Shown in pieces: positions 21,960 through 33,138 of a DNA stretch of 64,000 nt. A program made the position numbers and the translations under genes. Each line of letters starts with the position of its first letter. The first letter of the stretch is position 1. Source of the stretch: Morella rubra (taxonomy: Eukaryota; Streptophyta; Magnoliopsida; Fagales; Myricaceae). The notes beneath the pieces are model-generated. The model was not told where the DNA came from, did not search any database, and was given only the letters and a program-made list of their open reading frames with translations. The stretch is taken from positions 17,203,067 to 17,267,066 of the forward strand of contig CM025854.1 of assembly GCA_003952965.2 (NCBI GenBank). Direction: 5' to 3'.

Positions 21960-24900
21960 ATGATTGCCTTATTTTGGAATTGTCGAGGCCTTGCCCAAGC
22001 CTCGACAATAAGAACACTGAGGGCGATGTTGAGACAGTCAAACCCAGACTGTCTTTGCATAACGAAAACAAAAATTTCCAATGCTACGGGTATTTTGGCG
22101 ACTTTGGGGTTTGTGGATTCCGTGGAGACCCCTGCTGTGGGGCAGAAGAGAGGTTTGATATTTGCTTAGAGAAGGGGTTTCAATTTGGACTTGGTGGTGC
22201 AAAATCAGTCTATGTTTAGCATTATGGTGTATGGTGAGCAAAGTCCTTGGGCGCTTACTTTTATTCATTGTCTGTGCGAACCGGCGTTGAAAGAGGAGTT
22301 TTGGTATGAGGTTGGTCAAGTGGGGAATTCCTTCGGAGCACCTTGGCTTGTAATGGGAGATTTTAATGCTATCTCCAGACAACATGAAAAATGTGGTGGG
22401 AGGCCTTATGCCTTTTCTTCGTCAGATGGCTTTTTTTATGCTCAAGTTGCGATAAGGGCTGGCTGATGTGGGTAGTTTTGGACCTGTTTTTACTTGGTGT
22501 AGCGGAAGGAGTGGATTTCAGCAAATCAGGGAAAGATTGGATAAAGGTCTTGCCAATGATGGTTGGTTGACTTTGTATCCACGAGCTGTGTTACGTATTT
22601 TGCCGCGGTTTGCTTCTGATCATGCTCCCATTCTTTTGGACACTGACGGGGCTGCGAGTGCTGGACCCAAACTTTTCCATTTTGAGAGCTGTTGGATTCG
22701 GGAGAAGTCAAGTGTTGCTGTGGTGGAAAGGGCGTGGAGATTATCAGTTCAAGGGTCAGCATCCTTTCGTCTTACGAAGAGGCTCAATGCTACAAAGGTG
22801 GCACTGCGAAAATGGAAAAAAGAGAATTTTGGAGTTGCCCGGGTCCAGCTCAAATTGCTTAAGGCTCGGTTACATAGTATCCAAGCACTTTCTCCTTTAG
22901 ACTTAAATTGGGAGGCGGAACAGCAAATACAAGAGGAGCTCCAAGAAGCTTTGAAAAGGGAGGAATGCATATGGAAGCAGAAATCTCTGGTTCGTTGGCT
23001 CACCACTTCAGATCTCAATATGAGGTATTTTCACCTTTCTGCTGTTATTACGAAGGAATAGTATAGAGATGCTGAAAGACATGTCGGGGTCATGGCTTCA
23101 CGAGCGAAGATATGTAGGCAACCATATAGTGGGGTACTTTCAGCATCTTTTTACCTCTTCGTGTGATGAGGCAAATATTATTGATGAGCTTATTCAATCT
23201 ATGATTTATACTAAAGCCAATGAACGGCTGTGTTCTTTTCCAAATGGGGATGAAATTAAAAATGCCATGTTTCAGTTAGGCGGGTTGAAGGCACCGGGTC
23301 CTGGTGGGTTCTCGACTATTTTCTTCCAACATTATTGGGGAATGGTTCGGGGAGCAGTTATCGATATGGTCCAACATTTTTTCAGGTCGGGTTTTATGCT
23401 TACACAACTTAACCATAGCTTCCTTATGCTGATACCAAACGTGGACCATCCAACTAGAATTGAGCAATTTCGACCCATTAGCTTGTGTAATGTGGTGTAC
23501 AAGGTGGTGTCGAAGATTCTGGCGGAGAGGCTCAAAGGTGTTTTGGCAAGGATTATCTCACCATACCAAGCAGCATTTGTGCTTGGGAGATCCATTCAGG
23601 ACAATGCTATTATTGGTCAGGAAGGTGTTGCATTCTATAAAAGCTAAAAGAGGGCGTAAGGGTTTGGTTGCTATTAAACTTGATATGGAAAAAGCCTATG
23701 ACCGCATGGAATGGTCTTTCTTATTGAAGGTACTCAGGCGGTTCGGTTTTGGAGAGCAGTGGGTTAATTGGATTGAGCAGTGCATCACTACTGTGTCATA
23801 CTCAGTTATGCTTAATGGTTCTCCGTTTGGTTTTCTCCATCCTTCGCGAGGGTTGAGACAAGGAGATCCTTTGTCTTCTTTTTCTTTTCATCCTGGGGTC
23901 GGAAGTTCTTTCAAGGTTGCTGTTCTAAGAGGAGAATTTGGGTGGCATTCATGGTATTCGGGTGTCTCGGATTGCACTTTCTATTTCACATCTGCTCTTC
24001 GCAGATTGACCTTCTAATTTTTAGCCTGGCTAATGCCAGGGAAGTCACTCGGATTGCGGCTGTTTTGGAGAGGTACACAAAGATTTCGAGCCAGAAAGTC
24101 AATGTAGGGAAAGCTGCCTTATTTTGCAGTAAGAATACTCATCTGGCAGTGGTGGAGAATCTTTGTCATATTTTGCAGGTGCAAAAAATGGGCATGGACA
24201 GCAAATACCTTGGCCTCCCACTTTTCATAGGTAAATCGAAAAAAAGGCATTTGAGGAAGTCCGAGAATGTGTTCTTTCGAAAATAGTGGGATGGAAGATA
24301 CGGGCTCTCTCACAAGCGGGTGGACTACCTTGATTAAAGCAGTTGCAACGGCTATGCCTCTCTACAGCATGTCTACTTTCCTTCTTTCTAAAGGGTAGTG
24401 TGATGATATTGATAGGTTGCTAAAAGACTTCTGGTGGGGATTCCCAGAGCAGAAAAAGCACAACTTTACGCCTAAAGCATGGGATTCTATTTGCCTTTCG
24501 AAAGAGAGAGGTGGACTTGGTATTCGCAAGATGTATGAGGTCAATTTGGCCTTGGTGGTCAAACTGGGGTGGCAATTTTTGACGTGTCCTGACAAGTTGT
24601 TGATGTGAACCTCGTCAAGAATAATGAGACCCAACAACAATAAGGAACCCAAGATCGTTCTAGGACAAATTCAAATAGAAACCTCGACCCGTTGTTTACA
24701 AAAAAGAACCTTGGTATAAGGAAGACGCCACAAACGGTGGTGGAACTCCATTTGATAAGTCGAGATGAACGCCACGGGAAATCCCGATAAGTTCGGGTAG
24801 TTCTTCAAAGAACCAAAGAGAATCACAAGACCTCTCAAATAATATTAATCTCAAAGTTATGTTCTTCACGCCCAAAAGGCCCTATAAATATACTTGGAAC

Positions 24901-26819
24901 ATCCCTCCAAGAATAGGAAACTAACTCAAATTTGAAAGAAAATCAAATGCTCCTGAAAATCCGAGTTTTTGAAAGGAAATAAACATTCCTAAAATAATCC
25001 CTAAGAATAAGGAGAAGCCAGCATTTGAAAAAGGAAATTCAAGTGCTCCTGAAAATCCAGACTTTGCCAAATACGTCCCTCCTTTGTTCCAGCCAAAATG
25101 TAAACGCCCGAGCTGCAAGTGTAGACGCCGAGGTTCAAGTACTTCGGCCTGAGGTGCGCCCGAGGTGCAAGTACCCTTATTACTTATTCTTCACTTGCCC
25201 GGATGACATGGACTAAGCCTTGATTATTATTGGAACCCATCTCGGTCTTGGCCACTCTTGAGATCCTTTGAAACATTTGGCTTTAAGTCTTGTAATTGGG
25301 CCACTAGGAAGTGACAAAGGATCTCAGGCGTGCTCAGCATCATCTCGGTTTGCATCAGTTGTGGGTGAGGATTACAAAAGCGAAGTACCACTCTTATTCC
25401 CCACTTGTTCCCCCTTTATAGATCGGAAACTGTTCGACAGTGTGGCAAGGTATAATGTAGGCTGCTCCCTTTCTTAAATTCGGGCTTTGTCTTTGGCCAA
25501 GGAATGGGAGATTTGTGAGTTTGCGAGAGGATCCTTGGTTGCCGGGTGGAAGAGATTTTCAACCTACTTAGAAAGAGGATGGTCGGGTAACCTCTCCTTT
25601 ACACGTGGTGTTCGATTTGGTTAGGCCTGAGACAGGATTATGGAATGAAGATGTTCTAAGGCACTTATTTAAGGAAGCATCGGTGGAGGAAATCCTTAGG
25701 ATGCCAGTCCCGAATCCTAGTTTAGAGGACCAATGGATATGGACTAAGGAGAGGAGTGGAATTTTTTCGATTAAATCTCTGGTCTTAGTGGAGCAAAACC
25801 GAAGGGTGCCAACGAGGACCTTTTTGGATGAGACTTCTTGGAAGAGACTTTGGCGCTTGAAATTGCAAGACCGGCTCAAGCTTATACTATGGAAGGTAGC
25901 GGCTGGGGCTTTAAAAACTAAAGGAGTGTTGGCCAGAATCCTTGACTGCGAAGCTGAGGAGAGCTTCATCTGTCCTTTATGCAGACTAGCCACTGAAGAC
26001 ACTTTGCATTTGCTGGTTCATTGCAGTGTAGCGTGTATTGCTTGGAGGGAATCCCCTTAGGCAATTCAGATGGCTGCTTTGAATTTGGCTTCAGCAGCAG
26101 AGCTAATTGATACTATCATTAATGCTGATCGGGTTCTCAATATTAGAAGGGAAGGGTTAACAGCGTTTGCTCTCAATGCTGCAATTGTGATTGACTGTTT
26201 GTGGGAGTTAAAAAACAAGGTGGTGCATGAGAATGGTAGGGTGGAGTCGAGCGAGCTCATTTCTTCTATTCGTAGGCGCTATGATGAGCATGGTCAGGCA
26301 TGGTTGAAGGTGGACAATGGGGTGCCGCTGAGGTGGTCTCCACCGCAGCTTGGTTGGTTGAAATTAAACTTGGACGTGGCTATTCGTCCGAATGGGTCAT
26401 TCATAGCAATCTCGATTCGAGATTCTCTCAGTTCCCTCTGTACGGTATACATGGAACTCTTTACTGCTATGGACCCCCTGGTGGGTGAAGCTTGCGCGTT
26501 GGTAAAAGCGACGGATTTGGCTCATAGAAAGAATTGGACTAAGGTGGAGTTCGAGTGTGACTCCCTTGTGCTCTGTAAGGAGGTTCTAGAGGCTAGTGTC
26601 CCAAGTTGGCCTATTGCTTCTCTGGTGGAGAAGATTCATTCTGGTCTTGCCTCTTTCAAGGATTGGAGAATTGCTTGGGTCTCTCGTAAGTGTAATGTTA
26701 TGGCACATCGGCTTGCTGCTTGGGTCGCGTCCTCTGGTTGTCTTGGTTCTTTTTCGGCGTCTTGTATTCACGAGCATATTCAGGTTTGTGATTTGCATAA
26801 TATCTCTTATTTTCCTTAA
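21960..26819 (+). pseudogene. LINE ORF2: endonuclease, reverse transcriptase, zf-RVT and RNase H, broken
   Basis: The ATG at 21,960 opens MIALFWNCRGLAQ, the apurinic-type endonuclease domain, with MGDFNAI (about 22,350) and SDHAPI (22,617). The residue expected to be the catalytic Glu in the ETK motif is Lys (CITKTKI). Reverse transcriptase follows (FRPISLCNVVYKVVSKILAE, KLDMEKAYDRMEW, GLRQGDPLSS). The FADD active-site motif at about 23,997-24,010 is broken by one extra T. C-terminally come the zinc-binding zf-RVT segment (WKVAAGALKTKGVLARI with CPLC, 25,740-26,060) and a plant RNase H-like domain (WLKLNLDVAIRPNGSF, 26,355-26,740). Frame breaks occur near 22,170, 22,466, 23,061, 23,640, 24,010, 24,290 and 26,060. 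The copy cannot encode an active enzyme. Confidence 0.9.
24609..25480. mobile_element. Unidentified insertion inside LINE ORF2
   Basis: The LINE frame ends at LTCPDKLLM (24,608) and resumes around 25,480 as WPRNGRFVSLREDPWLPGG. The sequence between has no LINE-like coding. It begins TGTGAACCTCGTCAAG near 24,604 and contains a TATA-like CCCTATAAATATAC (about 24,880) and short repeats of GAGGTGCAAGTA. It may be a solo LTR or a small non-autonomous retroelement, but I could not define its ends or a target-site duplication. Confidence 0.45.
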
Positions 26820-26868
26820 TGGGAGTTGACTTTATTCAGCACAAAAAAAAAAGAATTTGAATTTAAGC

Positions 26869-28147
26869 AAAACCAAGTGTCGGCCTTTCGCACTCAGAAC
26901 ACACAGGAGAAAACAAAGAGGTGTTCTTGTTTCCTTCCCAACTCTTCAAGACCATAAGTAAACATCCTTCACAAGCGCCCTTTTGTCTTGCAGAAAACAA
27001 TAAAGAACACTTCACGAAACAGGTTGTTGCTTTGTTTTTGACCCATTGTTTGATCATTTATGGATTCATAGTCGGTTGATTGTTCTTGATTTGTTTATAA
27101 TATTTCCACTAGCACTACAATTCTGATTGATTTGGGTACTGAATTTACGATTGCTGTAGTTACACTCTATATATCTTTGCTTCTAGCGAGTTATCCTTGT
27201 GATTTTATGGAGTGATTTACTTCGATTTGTTCTGAGTATGTTTGTGTCACGTTGCCTAGAACTTAACCATGTGATAGGCCTGTGAACAGGTAAAGTGTAA
27301 GGATCAACCTTACGTAATCTACCTATAGTGATAATTTTTGTAGGATACTTCGAGGGATCCTAGACCTCCTTAACTTGGTTTAATTTTTCTCGAATTAAAC
27401 CAACACAAGGTTGAAAATAATTCTTACAAGATCCCTTTCATTCATGGCCTCAAGCTATTAAATAGTCGAACAACTCTTACAAAATTAGGCAATATCTCAC
27501 ACTTAGGGAAAGGAAAAATACACGAGCATAATTTAGGCCAGGATTATTGAAATGAAAAAATAATAAATCAACAAAATTAAATAAGCACTAGCTGGCCGAG
27601 GATTATTCTCCTAGATTTGGTCCCTAACAGTTTGGGATTGACTAGCATATGATTATTATTTAGCAAAAAAAAAAAAAGACTAGCATATGATTAGGTAGAA
27701 CTTGCCCTAAAACTTGACAGATTTTCATATATTACAGTGATTTGTGACTTAAAATTGCTTGCACTGACGAAGGGATTGAATGATTGATTAGTGGGTTTCC
27801 TGTTTGTGCGTCTTCAACGCCATAATACAGGTCGGTGTCTTCATTTAAATGTGATTTCGTGTGGATAAACCATGAACTTTTAGTGTCTTTTTTTTTTTTT
27901 TTGTCTCTGCTATTGTTTTCAACATTAGGTATGCTCTCTCCTTCAAAGTCCGCCATGATTAGCCATCGATTTAATTCCACTGACGAAAAAACCTCGTCCC
28001 ATAGTTCTCAGAGAAGCAAACACGGCTTATTATTTTATGCTCCGGTTCATCTTTTAAAACTGATTGGACCAAAGGTTTCATATATAGCTTGATGCATAAA
28101 AGCTTAGTAGAGTATGCAATAATATGCCTCGTGGCAGCTACAATGTG
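26869..28147. other. Intergenic sequence between the LINE and the copia element
   Basis: No recognisable gene is present. An 11-base A run occurs near 27,667. The short open frames here have no family resemblance. Confidence 0.6.
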
Positions 28148-28152
28148 ATACG

Positions 28153-28420
28153 TAATAGAGTGCGAAGAGGAACGAAGAAGACGAGAGGAACGAAGAAGAC
28201 GAGTACGCATGAAAGAATATTTTTGCATAGTATTATGGTAGTGCACTGTACACTTTTTATAAACAACGTACACGTGTACCGCAATAAGCAGTAACATAAT
28301 AGAAATATCCTAACAGAAAAGATACGCACTATTAGCGTTACAAGACTAGGCTATTCTAGAAGAATGAGACTCAGTGAGGTGTCGTGGAGCCAGGATCGTC
28401 TGGTGCTAAGGTGGTAGCCA
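28153..28420 (-). repeat. Copia 3' LTR (outer copy, inner edge lost)
   Basis: It starts at the ATACG duplication with TAATAGAGTGCGAAG and follows the right LTR to GCTAAGGTGGTAG (about 28,414). There it departs, lacking the last 20 or so bases (ATCAGCTGCTGTGTTAACA) of the other LTR. It contains a 17 bp tandem duplication (GGAACGAAGAAGACGAG) absent from the right LTR. Confidence 0.8.
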
Positions 28421-28876
28421 TGAGTGACTGTGATTAGTCAGCAACCTTCCACTGACGTCTTCACCTACGGCAACGGCGAAGAGAGTGAAGACAAACGAAG
28501 AGGGAAGTTATTGGAAGCGATACTCATGCTATGCTTGGTTAAAAAGCACCCCTAGGCTAGAGATAATGAATGCATAAAAAGATAGTGGCAGATGCGTAAT
28601 GCATGCCTGGTAGCATTTCCACATGCTTGATACGTAAGGGAGTAGATTTGAACGAAGAAGGAGAGGCGCCTAAGTTGTTACAGCATAGTTGAGGCAGCAC
28701 ATGTACACTTTTTATAAACAAGTACAGTGTACCTCAAGAGGTAACTAATACTCCTAACAGAAAAGATGCACTATTAGCGTTAGAGACTAGGCTAGAAGAA
28801 TCGAGAGACAGTGAGGAAGCGTGGAGCCAGGATCGTCATCTAAGGTGGTAGGATCAGCTCTGTGTTAATAGCCCCC
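28421..28876 (-). repeat. Second, scrambled copy of the copia 3' LTR and adjoining sequence
   Basis: From about 28,629 (GATACGTAAGGGAGTAG) to 28,876 (CAGCTCTGTGTTAATA) the sequence is again LTR, but with many short deletions. Between 28,421 and 28,628 lie degraded pieces resembling element sequence at about 28,890-28,990 (GAAGCGAT, GGCTTGGTTAAAA). The words GGCGCCTAAGTTGT and TTGAGGCAG near 28,667-28,700 match 29,036-29,080. This looks like a tandem duplication of the 3' end that then decayed, or an assembly join. Confidence 0.6.
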
Positions 28877-31855
28877 CTCGCTTCCCAAACAGAAGACAGT
28901 AAGAGAGCGAAGACAGTGGAAGCGATTAGCCACAATAGGCTTGGTAAAAACATCAGCAACCTCCTTACTGAGATAAAAGAGATGATTGCCGGCTTTGTAC
29001 GGGAATGAAAAAGGGGATTTGTAGAAAGGTAGGTGGCGCCTAAGTTGTCACACCACAACGTTGGAGCTTGAGGCAGGAACATGTGAAGTTCACGAAGCAA
29101 GGACTAGATCCATAAGAGTTCAGCAGAGCGATACTCAGCCTCGGTGCTAGAACGAGCAACAGTCTGCTGTTTACAGGAAGTCCAACAGATAAGATTAGAG
29201 CCAAGAAAGAGACAGAAGCCGCCAGTGGAGCGACGATCATCTAGACTACCAGCCCAATCAGCGTTGGAGAAGGCACTGAGCTCAGTGATGGAGGACCGAG
29301 TAAGATGAAGGCCAAAGTGAGCAGTATGCTTGAGATAGCGTAAAATACGCTTAACAACCTGCCAATGAGGCTCCCGTGGAGCTTGCATAAATTGGCAAGT
29401 CTTGTTGACTACGAAGGAGATGTCCGGCCGTGTAAATTAGAGGTACTGTAGACTACCAACGATACTCCGGTAGAGAGTAGGGTCATAAAACAGAGCACCT
29501 TCGTAAGCAGAGAGGCGAAGAGAAGACGCTATAGGAGACGAGACCAGTTTGGCCAGCAGCATATTGGTCTTACGGAGGAGATCATGGACATACTTCTGTT
29601 GAGAAAGGTACATGCCAGAGCTGGAACGAGACACTTCGACCCCCAAAAAATAGTGTAGGTTCCCAAGATCCTTAATAGGAAAATCAGCAGAAAGACAAGT
29701 GATAAAATGTTGAACCATGGAAGAAGAAGAACCGGTCACAATACAGTCATCAACATAGACCAATAGGTAAACCAAGTGACATCCAGAGGCATAGACAAAG
29801 AGGCTGGTGTTAGCCCGAGAAGCCACAAAGCCCAACTCAAGAAGACGAGAGCTCAACCGTGAGAACCAAGCGCGAGGAGCTTATTTGAGACCGTAAAGAG
29901 CCTTGCGAAGACAACAAACATGCTGAGGGTAATCAGGGTGCACAAACGCCAGAGGTTGTTGTATATAAACAACTTCTTGAAGAGTGCCATGAAGGAAAGT
30001 ATTCTGAACATTGAGTTGTTTGCAGGACCAACCAGAGGAAACTGGGCTGAAAGTATCAGTGTAATCTATGCCAGCCTGTTGGTGAAAGCCTTTGGCAACC
30101 AGCCTGGCTTTACACTGTTCCAAAGAGCCATCTGCCCGACGTTTGGTTTTAAAAATCCAATGGCAGCCAACGACATTTTGAGTAGGGGAAAAGGGACAAG
30201 AGACCATGTCTGGTTAGCTTGAAGAGCCTGAAATTCACATTCCATAGCACAGCGCCACTCAGGAAAACAAATGGCTTCGGTGACACATGAGGGCTCATCA
30301 GGGACAGCTGTGAGGGCAGTGTGATGGGCACGTGGAGGAGGTCACTTAATAGTGCCATCACGCTATTGACTAGGGCGTAGAGAATTGGTATGAGACCGTG
30401 TAACCATGGGATGGCGTGAAAGTGGAGCAGGGACAGGTGGCAAAGGAGGGGGGACCATCGGGTGCAAGGAGAGACGCAGCAAACAAGGGCGCTACAGGGG
30501 TAGTGGGGGCATACTCATGCGAAGACACTGGGACAGTAGGATGTAAAAGAGGAAAAGGCGGAGGGGCGACAGGTGGGGCGCGGGCAGCAGAGACAGCAGA
30601 GGTATGATGAAAAGGAAAAGAATGTTCATCAAAGAGGACATCCCGAGAGATGTAAATGTGGCCAGAAAGACGATGAAGACACCTGTACCCTTTGTGGTCA
30701 GGACTGTACCCAAGAAAAACACAGGGAGTAGACCTGTAGTCGAGTTTGTGCTTGTTAAAAGGACGAAGGTTTGGCCAGCAAGCTGAACCAAAAACACGAA
30801 GAAATGGATAATCAGGCCATTTGTTATAAAGACACTCAAAAGGGGACTTGCCACGAAGGACAGGACTAGGGAGGCAATTTATGAGGTAAACAGCAGAGAT
30901 AAAAGCATCTATCCGATATTGTTTGGGAATAGAGGCATGGGCACGCAAAGCAAGTCCAATCTCAACCACATGTCTGTGTTTTCGTTCAACAGAGCCCATC
31001 TGTTGATGAGCATGAGGACATGAAAGACGGTGATTAATGCCAGCATCCCGACAAATGGTGCGTAAGGCTTGGAACTCACCACCACCATCGGTTTGCACTT
31101 GTTTAATAGGAGTGTTAAATTGTCGCTCAACAAATTGCTTGAAAGCAATAAAGACCGAGTGAACATCACATTTTAAGAGTAAAGGAAAAACCATGTGAAA
31201 CGGCTAAAATCGTCCACAAAAGATACATAATATTTAAAACCTTGAGTAGAAAGGATAGGGGACGGGCCCCAAACATCAGTAAAAATTAAATCTAAAGTTG
31301 CAGTGGACCGAGTAGAGGTGGGTGAGTAAGGAAAACGATATGACTTTGCTTAAGCACAAGCAGAGCACACAGGAGGAGGATGAACGAACTGAACGGGAAG
31401 ATGGTAAGCAGACAAAACTTGACGAACCACACGGAAGGCAGGGTGACCCAACCGTGCGTGCCAATCTGTGAGGGACGTGATATGAGCCTGAGGTGAATCG
31501 GCAAAGGGAAAAACATACAGGCCATCATGGGTTTGGCCTTGGAGAAGGGTGCTCCCCGTGTCGAAATCCTTCACAAAAAATGCATTGGAGTGAAATTGAA
31601 AGAAGACATGGTTGTCAGTACAAAACTGACGAATAGAAATAAGGTTCTTGGTGATATCAAAAACATGTAAAACACGACGAAGGATAAACCGAGTGTTGGT
31701 AGAAGGGGAAAAGAGGGAAAAGCCTATATGAGAAATGGGAAGAGTGTTACCATCACCCACACAGAGCTGGTCATCACCAGAGTACTCTTGAGACTGAATG
31801 TTCAGATGAGATAAGTCAGAGGTAATGTGATTTGTGGCAGCTGTGTCTAGGTACC
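28877..31855 (-). pseudogene. Copia pol remnant: protease, integrase, reverse transcriptase, RNase H
   Basis: Read from the right, the protease word DTAATNHIT lies near 31,850 and the GAG-pre-integrase word WHARLGHP near 31,455. Integrase runs from about 31,195 to 30,370 (TDGGGEFQ, VERKHRHVVEIGLALRA, VFLGYSPDHKGYRC). Reverse transcriptase runs from 30,207 to 29,437 (VARLVAKGF-like start, YVDD intact near 29,755). RNase H runs from about 29,388 to 29,104 ([16 protein letters not shown]). An internal deletion removes the stretch before the GWSCKQLNVQNTFLHG segment. The Asp normally found in this DVQNAFLHG-type motif is Asn, and several stops and frameshifts separate the blocks. Confidence 0.88.
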
Positions 31856-32823
31856 ATGAAGCATCAAGAGCAGAGGAACCAGATGAGCTGTAATATGCCA
31901 TGTGGGAAGGTGGATCTTGCTGGTAAGCTTGGTTGAACCTTTGACGACATTGCAAGGCAGTGTGACCAAGTTTGAAGCAAACTTGGCAATTTGGGAGAGA
32001 ATCAAGAGCGGTGGGAAAACATTCCCACGACCGCGGTTGCCATTCCCACGGTTTCCATTTCCATGACCACGGTAGCCATTAGATAGACCTCCATGTCCAC
32101 CACAATCCTGAGAGGAAGAGGTCTTAGTGGAAACATTTACGGAGATCTCCAGAGAGAAAAATGTGGGGGAATGATGCTTCATAGGAGACTCATGGGACAG
32201 CAAATAACCATAGAGTTGTTCAATGGACAGAGGTTCAAGTCGAGTAGTGACCGAAGAAACAAAAGAGTCATAGTCTGGTCCTAGACCAGCAAGTAAATAA
32301 GTGACAAGCTCAGTAGAACTGAGGATTTTTCCTGCTGCAGCAAGAGTGTCACTTAGGTTCTTTAGCTTATAGAAATAATCTGTAGCAGAGTCAGTACCCT
32401 TTTTGAGTGTTGCCAGCTGGTACTGAAGTTGGACAAGCCAAGCTTGAGACTGTAACTGAAAAAGTGCCTCCAAAGATGTCCAAACTTCACGGGCAGTAGA
32501 ATACCCAACCACCTGGGCAATAAGTGGCTCTGTAAGAGATGATATTAGAGCATTTAGGATCATCTGTCCTGTTGAACCCATACTTCATATTCTGGATTGG
32601 AAGTGATACTAGAAGGTAGAAACTAAGCAGGTGCAGGAGAAGTGTCATCTACAAAGCCAAACAGACGCTGGCCACGTAGATATGGAGTCATCTGAGCGCG
32701 CCAAAGGAGATAGTTCTCATGAGAGAGCTTGACAGTAACAAGGTGCGGAAGAGAGGTGAGTGAGGTAGATGAGGAAGAGTTGGGTGAGGAGATGTTGCTA
32801 GCAGGCAACTCATCGTTAGGCAT
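31856..32823 (-). pseudogene. Copia gag remnant
   Basis: The ATG at 32,823 opens MPNDELPASNISSPNSSSS, followed by KLSHENYLLWRAQMTPYLRG, the usual copia gag start. A stop after SPAPA and a frame change lead to LISSLTEPLIAQVVG and TAREVWTSLEALFQ (32,581 down), a UBN2-type gag segment. A Gly/Asn/Arg-rich stretch (about 32,090-32,020) precedes a CCHC-like knuckle read in another frame (CQVCFKLGHTALQC, about 31,990-31,950). The gag would form the virus-like particle of the retrotransposon, but it is not intact here. Confidence 0.82.
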
Positions 32824-32853
32824 TGTGAAGAGCTAAGGATAGAGGTCATATAA

Positions 32854-32865
32854 GCTCTGATACCA
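32854..32865 (-). other. Primer-binding site, initiator tRNA-Met type
   Basis: TGGTATCAGAGC on the minus strand lies directly inside the 5' LTR. This is the standard primer-binding site of plant copia elements and not a tRNA gene. Confidence 0.92.
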
Positions 32866-33133
32866 TAATAGAGTGCGAAGAGAAACGAAGAAGACAAGTA
32901 CGCATGAAAGAATATTTCTGCATAGTGTTATGGTAGTGCACTGTACACTTTTTATAAACAACGTACACGTGTACCGCAATATGCAGTAACATAATAGAAA
33001 TATCCTAACAGAAAAGATACGCACTATTAGCGTTACAAGACTAGGCTATTCTAGAAGAATCGAGACTCAGTGAGGTGTCGTGGAGCCAGGATCGTCTGGT
33101 GCTAAGGTGGTAGGATCAGCTGCTGTGTTAACA
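32866..33133 (-). repeat. Copia 5' LTR (268 bp)
   Basis: On the minus strand it starts TGTTAACACAGCAGCTG and ends CGCACTCTATTA, next to the primer-binding site. It is flanked outside by ATACG. Confidence 0.9.
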
Positions 33134-33138
33134 ATACG

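Larger units (their letters stand above)
13928..26852 (+). mobile_element. L1-type LINE, 5'-truncated, carrying a nested CACTA element and a second insertion
   Basis: The 3' end is a 10-base A-run at 26,843-26,852. It is directly followed by GAATTTGAATTTAAGC (26,853-26,868), which matches 14 of 16 bases at 13,912-13,927 (last 10 identical). This is the expected target-site duplication of a target-primed LINE insertion, so the element body starts at 13,928. Removing the CACTA element (14,009-21,926 plus one GGA) and the insertion at about 24,609-25,480 leaves roughly 4.1 kb, short for a full plant L1. It begins in the C-terminus of ORF1. ORF2 shows endonuclease, reverse transcriptase, zinc-binding and RNase H segments in the usual order but is broken in many places. 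Confidence 0.88.
28153..33133 (-). mobile_element. Ty1-copia LTR retrotransposon (about 5.0 kb, minus strand)
   Basis: The flanking 5 bp target-site duplication ATACG lies at 28,148-28,152 and 33,134-33,138. The 5' LTR in element orientation is at 33,133-32,866 (268 bp, starts TGTTAACA). The primer-binding site TGGTATCAGAGC (tRNA-iMet type) follows at once. The domain order is gag, protease, integrase, reverse transcriptase, RNase H, which is the copia order. The outer left LTR is about 98% like the right one by eye, apart from a 17 bp tandem duplication and a changed inner end, so the insertion is fairly recent. The coding frames are broken, so it is non-autonomous now. Confidence 0.92.

Noticed and set aside
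29920-30222. Plus-strand ORFs over the copia element (also 30,416-30,607)
   Set aside because: They are shadows of the minus-strand integrase and reverse-transcriptase frames.
32854-32865. tRNA-Met-like sequence
   Set aside because: It is only 12 bases long and adjoins the LTR, so it is a primer-binding site, not a tRNA gene.
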